Positions 29,497 through 38,982 of a stretch of 59,007 bases of DNA are shown piece by piece. The stretch spans positions 1 to 59,007 of the forward strand of contig JALBYF010000091.1 of assembly GCA_023212725.1 (NCBI GenBank), given 5' to 3'. The notes under the pieces are model-generated. The model worked only from the letters and a program-made list of their open reading frames with translations. It made no database searches and was not told where the DNA came from. The position numbers and the translations under genes were made by a program. Origin of the DNA: Tranzscheliella williamsii. Taxonomy: Eukaryota > Basidiomycota > Ustilaginomycetes > Ustilaginales > Ustilaginaceae. Positions within the stretch are counted from its first letter, which is position 1; each line of letters begins with the position of its first letter.

Positions 29497-30191
29497 GATG
29501 TACTGGCAAGAGAGCTGAGGCACTCGAGCTACGATACGGCTTGGCTGGACGGCTTGGTGATGGTCTGAGCGAATGCAGGCGTGGCGAACTGTATGCACGG
29601 GCAGATGAGAAAAGAGAAGCAAGAGGCTGAACGATAGAACAGACAGCAGAAAGAGGCTTGGGATCGACAATGAAATGGCTAATGAGAAAGGAGAAAGCAG
29701 CGATGTATGCGATGGAGATGAGATTGCGGCAAGCACCATCGGGGCTCGAGGAGGGGACTGACACTTGGGGATGACTGGCTTCTGGCCCGATCAAAGATCA
29801 CTCGCAGCTCGCCGCTTCGTTTCTTCGCTCTTCGCACTTCTTCCAAATCTACGATCCCCCTTTCATCGCCTCGCCCTAATCTAACAATTATTTCCCCTTT
29901 TCGTGCGGCAAAGCGTCTCCTTCGCGGTCTAACAGTGTGACTCGCTGCCCTTGACGAGCGACGTGAATGTGAACGCGGCTTTGGTTGGAGGATGCGCATG
30001 GCTGGAGGACGATCCCGAGACCAACATAGTACTGTGACTTGCTTGTGCGCTCGTTTCAGCGGCGATCTGGCTTGCTCGGCTGCATCTTCTCCTCCAACAT
30101 CCGCTTCGTGGTTGCGTTTGCGTTTGTCCTTCTTTCTCGATCTTCCTTCGCCTATCTATTGCACTGCACGGGCTTCTGCGTGCCGAGTGCC
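29497..30191. promoter_or_regulatory. Divergent promoter, G3BP-like/SEY1
   Basis: This 695-base region separates the two start codons. Both strands have long open but low-quality frames that continue the genes upstream. It is rich in pyrimidine tracts (TTCTTCGCTC, CTTTTCG). Nothing else is supported. Confidence 0.45.
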
Positions 30192-32771
30192 ATGGAGTTG
30201 AACGTGGACAGCGCCAAAGCGCTCGTGGCTGAACAGCAGCAGAGACAGGCACAGGCTGCCTCCTCCCCACCAGAAGACGTTGGCTCCATCGCAGCGCCCG
30301 CTTCGGATGGGAACGCTTCCGCAGCAGCTGCCCGTCTGACTGCCGCTCCTGCCTTGACGAATGTGGCCTCCACCGTCTCCGAGCTCCTTCCCAAGGCAGC
30401 ATCCAGCTATGCCGGCGTTGGCTCGGAACAGGGGGCGGATCGCATGCAGCTCGTTGATGAAGAGCAAAACTTCAACACGGCCCAGTTCAGCCCCAGTCTG
30501 CAGCGATGGGGTCTGGCCGACGTTGGCTTCGGCTACGATCTCTGCGCCGTGCTCGGCTCGCAGTCGACCGGCAAGTCTACGCTGCTCAACAAGCTGTTCG
30601 GCACCAACTTTGATGTCATGACCGAATCCGCTCGTCAGCAAACCACCAAGGGCATTTGGATGTGTCGGGGCCGCAAGATGAATGTCCTTGTCATGGACGT
30701 CGAAGGCACCGACGGCAGAGAACGCGGCGAAGACCAGGACTTTGAGCGCAAGTCCGCCCTCTTCTCCATGGCATCGGCCGAAGTGCTCATCGTCAACCTC
30801 TGGGAACATCAGGTAGGCCTCTACCAGGGCGCCAACATGGGTCTCCTCAAGACCGTCTTCGAGGTCAACCTAGGCCTCTTCCAAGCCAGCAAGTCCAAGA
30901 CCGCCGGCACAAAGGACAAGACGCTCCTTCTCTTTGTCATCCGCGACCACATCGGCGTTACGCCGCTGGAGAATCTCTCGGCCACCATCCTAGCCGATCT
31001 GAACAGGATCTGGCAGTCGCTCTCCAAACCGGAAGGGCTCGAGTCTTCGCAGATCACCGATTTCTTTGACTTTATGTTCACTACGCTGCCGCACAAGATT
31101 CTCCAACCCGCCGAGTTCGACCGCGCCGTCGATCTGCTACGGAAGCGCTTCGTCGACCCCAAAGATCCCAACTTTGTCTTTCGGACGGAATACCACAAAC
31201 GCATCCCCGCCGATGGTCTGCCACATTATCTCGCCTCGATCTGGGACCAGGTGATGACCAACAAGGATCTGGATCTGCCCACCCAGCAGGAGCTGCTCGC
31301 CCAATTCCGATGCGACGAGATCGCCAACGCCGCCTTTGCCGAGTTCGCCTCCAGCATCAAGTCTTTCCGAAAGCACGTCGAGAATGGATCGGTGCTGGAA
31401 ACCCTCGGAAGCGATATGGCACAGCATAGATCCGCCGCGCTGTCCAGATTTGATCGCGACGCTAGCCGATACCACCAGGAAGTGTATAAGCGCAAGCGTC
31501 TCGACCTGCTCGAGAAGCTCAACAGTTCGCTCTCGCCGTTCTTCCTAGGCCAGCTAAAGAACCTGCACAAGCACGTCCTGCTGACGTTCCGAGCCAACGT
31601 GCTGGAACGTATGCGCAGCGAGCTCCACTACGACTTTGGCCAGGTGGTCGGCAGCGAGAAGGAGGCAGCGCTGAAGAGATTTGGCATGGCGGCACGTGCC
31701 ATGCTGCTCGAGGAGACCGACTGGAGCGTGCACGAGGAAGAGGCGCAGGTGGAGGAAGAGATCCAGAGCATCGCCGATGTGATGCGCGTCGAAGAGACCA
31801 AGAAGATGGTGGCACAGATCGAGCGAACGTTCAAGAAGAACATAGCCGAGCCGGTCGAATTGGCGCTCAACAAGCCTGGGGCGGAGATGTGGGACAAGGT
31901 GCTGGTCGCCTTCCGCGAGACAGTGGCGCAGGCCGAGGCGACGTACCTGCGCAAGGCCAAGAGCTTTAACTGCACCGACGAGGAGAATCAGTCGGCGCTG
32001 GTGGCGCTGCGGCGGAAGAGCTGGCTGAGCCTGCGCGCCAAGATCGACGAGCAGACGGCGGACACGGTGTTGGCGGCCAAGCTGCGCAACTCGTTTGAGG
32101 ATCGGTTCCGCTACGACGAAGCGGGCGTGCCACGCGTCTGGAAGCCCGAGGACGACATGGATGGTGCCTTCCGCAAGGCGCGCGACGAGACGCTGGCGTT
32201 GATTGCGCTCTACGCCAGGCTGGAGCCCGAGGACAAGAGCCTGGCGGTGACGCTGCCCTCGACGTCCGACGATCCGGAGCTGCAGGCAGCAGTGGACCGG
32301 GGCGAGGAGGAGGAGTTTGACTTTGACTCGACGCTGCAGCTCTTCTCGGAAGCGCGAAGGGAAGAGATTGGCGCGCGGCTGCGCAAGGAGGCCGACACGC
32401 TCTACATCGAGGCGAAGCGCAGCACGGTCTCGTCGATCGCACAGATCCCGGTCTGGATGTACGGCGTGATGGTGGTGCTGGGCTGGAACGAGTTTATGGC
32501 GGTCATCTCGTCGCCGGTCTACTTTGCCTTTCTCCTGCTTCTCATCGCCTCGGCCTATGTGGTGTATAAGCTCAACCTGGGCGGGCCGCTGCTCAGCGTC
32601 TCCAAGGCCGTCGGCCGCGAAATCCACCGCCTCGCCGACGACCAGCTCCGTACCCACTTTAGCCAGCCCCTCCCCACCCCGGCCATCCTGCAGGACGCTT
32701 CCCAGCCGCCACGCCCGCCACGCACCCCGGTCACCGCCGAAGCCGAGCAGATCCAACGCAAAGACAAGTAG
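30192..32771 (+). CDS. SEY1: Sey1, ER membrane-fusion GTPase
   Basis: This single-exon protein has 859 residues from the ATG at 30192; 51 more upstream codons are open but are unlike the family. The dynamin-like GTPase domain shows the P-loop GSQSTGKSTLLNKLFGTNFD, switch region DVEGTDGRERGEDQDFERK and RDHIGVTPLENL. A long helical bundle follows. Two close transmembrane segments (MYGVMVVLGWNEFMAV and YFAFLLLLIASAYVVY) near residues 755-800 form a hairpin, then a cytosolic tail. Sey1/RHD3/atlastin proteins fuse ER tubules into a network. The first 90 residues are an Ala/Ser-rich extension longer than in yeast. Confidence 0.97.
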   Translation: MELNVDSAKALVAEQQQRQAQAASSPPEDVGSIAAPASDGNASAAAARLTAAPALTNVASTVSELLPKAASSYAGVGSEQGADRMQLVDEEQNFNTAQFSPSLQRWGLADVGFGYDLCAVLGSQSTGKSTLLNKLFGTNFDVMTESARQQTTKGIWMCRGRKMNVLVMDVEGTDGRERGEDQDFERKSALFSMASAEVLIVNLWEHQVGLYQGANMGLLKTVFEVNLGLFQASKSKTAGTKDKTLLLFVIRDHIGVTPLENLSATILADLNRIWQSLSKPEGLESSQITDFFDFMFTTLPHKILQPAEFDRAVDLLRKRFVDPKDPNFVFRTEYHKRIPADGLPHYLASIWDQVMTNKDLDLPTQQELLAQFRCDEIANAAFAEFASSIKSFRKHVENGSVLETLGSDMAQHRSAALSRFDRDASRYHQEVYKRKRLDLLEKLNSSLSPFFLGQLKNLHKHVLLTFRANVLERMRSELHYDFGQVVGSEKEAALKRFGMAARAMLLEETDWSVHEEEAQVEEEIQSIADVMRVEETKKMVAQIERTFKKNIAEPVELALNKPGAEMWDKVLVAFRETVAQAEATYLRKAKSFNCTDEENQSALVALRRKSWLSLRAKIDEQTADTVLAAKLRNSFEDRFRYDEAGVPRVWKPEDDMDGAFRKARDETLALIALYARLEPEDKSLAVTLPSTSDDPELQAAVDRGEEEEFDFDSTLQLFSEARREEIGARLRKEADTLYIEAKRSTVSSIAQIPVWMYGVMVVLGWNEFMAVISSPVYFAFLLLLIASAYVVYKLNLGGPLLSVSKAVGREIHRLADDQLRTHFSQPLPTPAILQDASQPPRPPRTPVTAEAEQIQRKDK

Positions 32772-33521
32772 CGCACCGCACCTATTCTTCACCACCCGCA
32801 CCTGCAGCCATCCCCTTTCACACATGCACCGCGCCCTCCATCGTGCAGTTCGGATTAGATCGGGTCAGACCGGGTTAGTCCAGTTCAGATCGGTCCAGAT
32901 CGGGCCAGATCGAGGTGATGTTGGCGTGAAAGGCCCGGCGTTGAACAAAGTTGGAAATCGCTCCTCTGTGATATGCGGCGTGACGGGCGCGTGCCGACGA
33001 GCTTGCAGCTGTCACATTGCACTCCTTACTCATAGTGCTACGCAAGTGTGAAAGCGAGGCGGAGCGGTGTATCACAATCCTAGTCATCATCCTGGCTAGA
33101 ATTGTGATCCTGGCTACGGTCACGGTTCACTAACGGCTAAGGTAAGCTGGCTTCCATTGAAGATCGCAGCGCGCAACCGGCCTCGGTCGAGCCGACGGAG
33201 AAGATCCGGTTGTCGACGTGACAGTAGCAGCGTGGGAATGCTAGCACGCTGGGAATCACCACGACGCTATCACCATCGATAACTCCCGCAGCATCACGAT
33301 CTCCATCCCCATCACCATCCCACCTCGCACCGTCACAATTGCATCTGGCACTCCATCTGCTATAATCGAGTCTCACGGACTGCGTTTGTGTGATTGCGTA
33401 TTGCTACCGCTCAACGCAGACGTCGGAGCAGCCGCACATCGGACCGCGTCCCGCTTGCGCTGAGTCATTGTGCCCTTTCACCCTCACTGCGCTGTCCAGT
33501 TTGCGCAGTAGCTACTACGCC
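32772..33521. promoter_or_regulatory. Spacer SEY1/alternative NADH dehydrogenase
   Basis: This region should contain the SEY1 3' end and the promoter of the dehydrogenase. Bases 32851-32916 contain a direct array of GATCGG/CAGATCGG words. No gene is seen. Confidence 0.5.
32851..32916. repeat. GATCGG-word array
   Basis: Repeated, slightly varied words (TAGATCGGGTCAGACCGGG, CAGATCGGTC, CAGATCGGGC, CAGATCGAGG) stand about 11 bases apart downstream of SEY1 and 600 bases before the dehydrogenase. On the other strand these read CCGATC. Confidence 0.8.
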
Positions 33522-35454
33522 ATGCTGCGCTCTCGGCCCACAATACGCTCGCTCGCTCGCGCCAGCACCAGCGCGACACTGAGCCGGACGCTCGCAACGC
33601 AAGCCGCCAACAGCACCACATCCAGCACCACCTCTAGCATCACCTCCAGCACCGCCAGCACCACCTCTAGCACCATTGCCAGGCGGGTGCACAGCGGTTC
33701 AACTGCAGCTGGCGGTGAGCGCAAGCCCCGGCTGGTGGTGCTGGGCACGGGCTGGGCAGGCTACCCGTTCCTCAAGAACCTCCGCGTCCAGCGCGACTTT
33801 GACGTCAAGGTGGTCAGCCCCACCAGTGAGTAGCGCCTGCCGCACCCTTTCTGCCTTTCTGGCCGCGGCTGTCTGACCGTGCCTGCGCTTTTCGTTGGCA
33901 GCCTCGTTCTCCTTCACGCCGCTGCTAGCGCAGGCGGCGTGCGCGACACTTGACGTGAGTAGGCCTGTACCGCGCTCCATCGCAGTCTGCCCTGTCGTGT
34001 AGTGTCGCTGACACGCTGCGTTGGTGATGGGCGGTGGTGCAGTTCCGCTCGGCAATAGAGCCGGTCACCTCGACGCAGCATCTGGAGTTCCATCATGCCT
34101 GGTGCGATGCGATCTCGTTTGACAAGCAGACGCTCGAGCTGACCGCGTGCTCGGACCCGCAGTTCCACGTCTCCGACCCGCTCTCGCCGTCGGACTCCAC
34201 CGCGGCGGAATCCGAGGGCGGCGCGGCGCTGGCGCGGTATACGCTCGAGTACGACTATCTAGTCATTGCCGTGGGCTCGTACAACGCCACGTTTGGCACC
34301 GAGGGCGTCAAGCAGCATGCGCGCTTCCTCAAGGACGCCACCGACGCGCGCGCCATCCGCTGGCGCATCCTGCAGCTGTTTGAGCATGCCAACCGTCTGT
34401 CGCATCTGGACGACTTTGAAGCGCCGCATCGCCAGCAGCAGGTGCGCGACCTGCTCAGCTTTGTCGTCGTCGGCGGCGGGCCCACAGGAAGCGAATTTGC
34501 GGCCGAGCTGCACGATCTGGTATGTTGCGGTGTGCCATCACTTTGAGAGTGATAGTCGAAAGTCCAAGTCTTTCCGTCTGGGACGCTATGCTGACGCGCT
34601 GCAACGCTTGCTTTGTGGGTGGACAGGTATCGCAGGATCTGCGGCGCAAGTACCGGCAGCTGGTGCCGCTGGTGAGCATCACGCTGCTGGACGCGGGCAA
34701 GGCGATTCTCTCGTCGTTCGACAAGCGGCTTTCCGAGTTTGCCATGGCCAAGTTTGCGCGTGACGGCATTGCAGTGCAGCTCGAGCAGAAAATCGTGCGC
34801 GTCGAGGCGGACGGTGTGGTGCTGGAGCGCGAGGGTGGCGGGACGCGCAAGCTGGCGGCGGGGCTGGTGGTGTGGAGTACGGGCATTACCACCTCGCCGC
34901 TGGTCGAGGCGCTGGCGGGTGTCGGCAAGGAGACGCGCACGGGCAAGGTGCTGACCGACGACTGGCTGCGGGTGCTGGCGCAGCCCCGCGCGCGCCGTCT
35001 CGGCGGCGAGGTCGCCTCGATGCACCACGCTGCCGCTGCCGATAGCCCCCAACAAGCAGAGCCGGCGGTGGACGAGCTGGAGCCGCTGCCGAACGTGTGG
35101 GCGATCGGCGACTGCGCGTCGCAAACCTCCGGCGCGCTGCCGGCCACGGCACAGGTGGCGACACAGAAGGGCAACTATCTGGCAGACCTGTTCAACTCGC
35201 GCCACCACCTGCCCGCCTCGAACGAGCCGCACCCCGCCCGCCCGTTCCGCTTCCACGACAAGGGCGCCATGGCCTCGATCGGCTCCGGCCAGGCCCTCAT
35301 CGACTCGCCCGTCAAAAAGGAGTCCGGACACCTCGCTTGGCTCCTCTGGCGCTCCGCCTACACCATCATGGCCATGTCCTGGCGCAACCGCTTTCTCGTC
35401 CCCGCCAACTGGACCAGCAACTTTTTCTTTGGCCGCGACGTCGGCCGCTTCTAA
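33522..35454 (+). CDS. Alternative (type II) NADH dehydrogenase, 4 exons
   Basis: Exons 33522-33825, 33902-33954, 34043-34519 and 34627-35454 encode 553 residues. Introns are 76, 88 and 107 bases with GTGAGT or GTATGT donors; one exon is only 53 bases. The N-terminus is a basic mitochondrial presequence followed by a Ser/Thr repeat tract (residues about 31-52). The FAD-binding GTGWAG motif (residues 75-80), SFSFTPLLAQAACATLD, the NADH-binding VVVGGGPTGSEFAAEL, and WAIGDCASQ define the NDH-2 family. The C-terminus RNRFLVPANWTSNFFFGRD is the usual membrane-binding end. The enzyme passes electrons from NADH to ubiquinone without proton pumping, at the inner mitochondrial membrane. No EF-hand insert is seen. 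Whether it faces matrix or intermembrane space is not decided by sequence. Confidence 0.95.
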
Positions 35455-35607
35455 CCCCCGCTTTCCTCCCTTGACGCTCAGAAATAGAACATCTTGCCCC
35501 AAAAGTGCACATCAACACGCTGCGCGACACATGCCACGGGCTGATACAGAAATAACTAGCGACGCGGGATAACTCGCGATGCGGGGTGGATTGGGGTGCA
35601 GGGTATG

Positions 35608-37974
35608 TTAGCGGATGCCGAGGCCGCGGCGGAGGCGTTGGGCAATGTCGAAGCACTGGACCTCGGCGGACGGGTCGGGGGGTGGCGAGGGCGGGTTGGA
35701 CTGGGCGGGGGGAGGGGGCGGGGGGCGGCGGCGGGCAGGGATGTTAGGCGACGCCGCGCGGACGTCGGGGGCGGGGAGGTGGGACTCGGAGGCAGACGAG
35801 AGGAACGTGCGGCGGGCGGGTTGGGGCGGCTGGGGGGGTTTGCGGCGCTTGGGGTTATGGGCGGGGAGGGGAGGGTGGGTCATATGGGCGTGCCAGGACG
35901 AGGAGGCGGAGAGCGGCTCGTCGGGCTGGGACTCGACGGGGGACGGCAGGGGTCGGCTGTCGGCGGCAGTGCGCGGAGGGGTGCTGGGCGCCGACTGTGC
36001 CGAGACGCCCCTGCGCGTGCCGCCCTGGCTCAGCAAAGCCGCCGAGCCCGGCAGCGGCGTATCCCCCGATCCGCACGCCGTTGTGCGGGGGTGCGACAGG
36101 GACAAGACCCGCTTCTCCCGCGTCCGCAGCCTCGACGCCCCGCTCCCCGATCCGTCCGACCGTCCCGCTGCATCCAACTGCGAGTCCAGACTGCCAGCCT
36201 GGTCCGACGCCAGCGAGCCCTGCGGACAAGTCGGCGACGAGTCCAAGAGGCTGTCCGGCGAGAGGGCCTCTTGCTCGGTGGTATTGGCGATGGCGTCGGT
36301 GGTGACTCGCACCTGCCTGCTGTTCTCCTTGATCTCGGCGGCGAGCATGGGCAGCCCCTCAGAGGTAATGCCGCCGTGCATGAGCTTTTCGTGCGACAGG
36401 CCGCCTCCGATCGGGGCGACAGTGGCTAGCGAGGCGGAGCCATCCAGGCGATCCAACTCGACACACCACTCGGCGCCAAGACACCGGGCGACCAGCCTCT
36501 GCGTGGTGGCCGAGATGTCGCGCAGATGCGCATGCGACACCAGGCCGAGCAGCAGGCGCCGGATCTGTGGACGCTTGTACGGATACGAACATAGCTGTGT
36601 GTTGGTCAACAAGGGATGCAGCACGCGCAGATACGTGTGACGCAGCGACTCGCTTTCGTCTGGCAGGTCCGAGAGCTCGCGAATAAAGATATCGACAAGC
36701 ACGCGCAGGTCATTGGTGTAAAAGTAGCAGGCGGTTTCCTTGGTGGTAAACAGAAGGTAGAGAAGCTTGAGCACCAAAAGCTGCATGCATACCTCCTCGG
36801 CATCCGAGTTGGACGCTCGGTTGAGCATAAAAATCAGATTCTCGCCGAACGTCTTGGAGGCATTGAGGCGCTGTTGCAGGACGTGAAGTACCAGATTCAC
36901 CGGGCGGTTGCCGGAGGGTGGCGTCGAGTTGATCTGGCCGTCCAAGGCCGCTGAAGTCGAAGAGCTGGACGAGGTGAAGGTGACGACCATATACTGTTCG
37001 TTCATGGCAACGAGCAACTTGATGAGACGGTAGTTGAAATCCTCGTCGTGATGATGGCGGGTCTCTTCCACCAGGTCGAAGAGATGGTGGATGAAACGTT
37101 CGTCAAAGGCTTTGAGATGGGCGGATTCGAGCTTCTGTACGCGACAGACTTCGTAGAGCATGCGGACCGCCTTTTGCCGCATACTGATCTGAACTGCTAT
37201 GTCCTTGGAGGCCGATGACGAGCGTTGGCCGGAGGAGGTTAGAGGAATGGCGCCAGGACTCGAAGCGGAAGATTGAGGTACCGTGACAGTAGGAAAGGCA
37301 CCTCTGCGGCTGGCATGTCGGCGATGATCGTCTTCCCAATCCGCGCCCGTCCAGCCGAGCGAAGCGCCAGAATCCGAGATGCCGATCTTGGCCTCGGCCT
37401 GTGCTGCATAGCTCCCCGCCCAGATCTGATGGACAAGCCTATGCAGAAAGGCGCGGACGCCAACAAAGGAGACGGCAGAGGCGGAAGTCTGGATGGACTT
37501 GTAGGTCGAGGGGAAAGCTTCGCCATACTGCAGAACAATCTCGTAGGTCATCAGCAGCACAGGCACCGAGGTAGAGGTCTGCATGATGCGGATAGCCTCT
37601 TCGGCGGCAAGCTGATGCATGGCTACCGAGGCTGCATCGTCGGTAGGGTCGGATTCTGCGCCAGCGCTGGATTGGTAGTCATCGCGAAAAGTGGTCGATG
37701 AGAAGAGGCGGTGGATACAGTGATGCTGGTTGTATTCGGACGTGAGAGTATCGTTAAAGCAGGCCTCGCAAAGATGAAGGAACTCGGCGAGGACGCCAGC
37801 GACGTAGGTCTTCTTGGCCTGGACCAACGCTGCCTCGTACGCCGAGCTGTCTTGCGGTGCACACGAGGAGGATGCCAGCTGTGGTTCGCGGAAGGGGGTA
37901 CCGAGAATCTCGTCCAGTTCGGCCCAGAACTGCTGTGAATCTGCAACATGGGCATAGCTGGCGAACGGGTCCAT
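35608..37974 (-). CDS. LDB17: SPIN90/Ldb17-like Arp2/3 regulator
   Basis: This single-exon protein has 788 residues from the ATG at 37974 (MDPFASYAHVADSQQFW); 25 further codons are open above. A leucine-rich helical region covers about residues 20-510, with the SPIN90/Ldb17 signature IFIRELSDLPDESESLRHTY, then LRVLHPLLTNTQL and RRLLLGLVSHAHLRD. Fission-yeast Dip1 and vertebrate SPIN90 of this family activate Arp2/3 complex to make linear seed filaments at endocytic sites. The C-terminal 250 residues are disordered and very Pro-rich (for example RRPPPPPPAQSNPPSPPPDP), likely SH3-binding sites. It converges with the dehydrogenase gene with 153 bases between stops. Confidence 0.88.
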   Translation of the reverse strand: MDPFASYAHVADSQQFWAELDEILGTPFREPQLASSSCAPQDSSAYEAALVQAKKTYVAGVLAEFLHLCEACFNDTLTSEYNQHHCIHRLFSSTTFRDDYQSSAGAESDPTDDAASVAMHQLAAEEAIRIMQTSTSVPVLLMTYEIVLQYGEAFPSTYKSIQTSASAVSFVGVRAFLHRLVHQIWAGSYAAQAEAKIGISDSGASLGWTGADWEDDHRRHASRRGAFPTVTVPQSSASSPGAIPLTSSGQRSSSASKDIAVQISMRQKAVRMLYEVCRVQKLESAHLKAFDERFIHHLFDLVEETRHHHDEDFNYRLIKLLVAMNEQYMVVTFTSSSSSTSAALDGQINSTPPSGNRPVNLVLHVLQQRLNASKTFGENLIFMLNRASNSDAEEVCMQLLVLKLLYLLFTTKETACYFYTNDLRVLVDIFIRELSDLPDESESLRHTYLRVLHPLLTNTQLCSYPYKRPQIRRLLLGLVSHAHLRDISATTQRLVARCLGAEWCVELDRLDGSASLATVAPIGGGLSHEKLMHGGITSEGLPMLAAEIKENSRQVRVTTDAIANTTEQEALSPDSLLDSSPTCPQGSLASDQAGSLDSQLDAAGRSDGSGSGASRLRTREKRVLSLSHPRTTACGSGDTPLPGSAALLSQGGTRRGVSAQSAPSTPPRTAADSRPLPSPVESQPDEPLSASSSWHAHMTHPPLPAHNPKRRKPPQPPQPARRTFLSSASESHLPAPDVRAASPNIPARRRPPPPPPAQSNPPSPPPDPSAEVQCFDIAQRLRRGLGIR

Positions 37975-38982
37975 TGTCCGTCGCACCTCAAGCAGCAATG
38001 GCGATGGAATCCTTTTGACCGGTGCACTAGCAACGCGCGCCAAGAGCAAGACGTGCGCTACAGTCGGGCCGTCAGACGGGCGGTACAGAGAGGTGTGTCG
38101 AAGGGTGGTAAGGTGGGTCCAAGCAGGGCTGTCACTGCGTCATCGGGTTTCGGTGAGGTCTGTACCGGGCCGGCCGCGACCGAGGATCAGCCCAGTCGGC
38201 GCGATACAGACTTTGGGCGCTGTGCGGCCAGCGAAGAAAGGGTAGAGAAAGGGATGGTGGTTTAGCTTTCACTGTCGGCCATGATGATGGTGACCGGTGG
38301 CCTGCAAGGTGGTCTACACGGATCGAAAGAGGGTTGAGCGCCCATCGAGCAATCACCTCTTAGCAAGACCCATTTTAATTCGCAAGCCTTGCGTTTCAAG
38401 GCATCATATCTAAACCCAGCATGTCCTTATCCACTCTCGATAATAAATGGCGAATCTGTATTCTATTATTATTCCCCCGCTTGACATACTTCATTGCCAA
38501 GGCGTTTCGAATTTGTTATTTGTCAAGTCGGCTTCTCTTAGGGTCGAATTCCAAATATGTATGTGGCTTTTGATCGAATACAGGTTTCCGCTTGCAAGCA
38601 TATACTAGCTAGTGTGAGTCTGTGAGCATAGACAGCTAGTGTGATTTGACCAGCTGATGATGCATGCCTCCACTTGGAGATCATCGCTTTAACAGTCCAT
38701 GACGAAGGGCCGGCCATGCGAGGCAGTCAGCCACTTCCATGTACTCTACCAAGTCGGCAGTACGACCGAGCCCTTCATGGTAATGCAGGGGTTATGATTG
38801 CGTAGAGTCAAGGGTCTCAGTATATGGCAGTAGTACAAATGGTGTTGATAGACGGTCAGTGCGCCAGGAAAGAAATGGGCAACTCGCAAGAGCGACGCTA
38901 GAGAGGAAGCGTCATCGGGTTGCAGCAGAGGCAAACGATGGTATAGCAAGCCAAAGCAGTTGGTATAAAGGGCATCTCCTCC
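37975..38982. promoter_or_regulatory. Intergenic, AT-richer block
   Basis: This gap includes the LDB17 promoter and the 3' end of the alpha-crystallin gene. Bases about 38370-38660 are clearly richer in A+T than the neighbours, with runs such as TCTATTATTATTCC. The 11-base word AGCTAGTGTGA occurs twice, at 38607-38617 and 38634-38644. No gene is supported. Confidence 0.45.

Noticed and set aside
31554..32825. 423-codon frame opposite SEY1
   Set aside because: Shadow frame of a GC-rich gene, no conserved motif.
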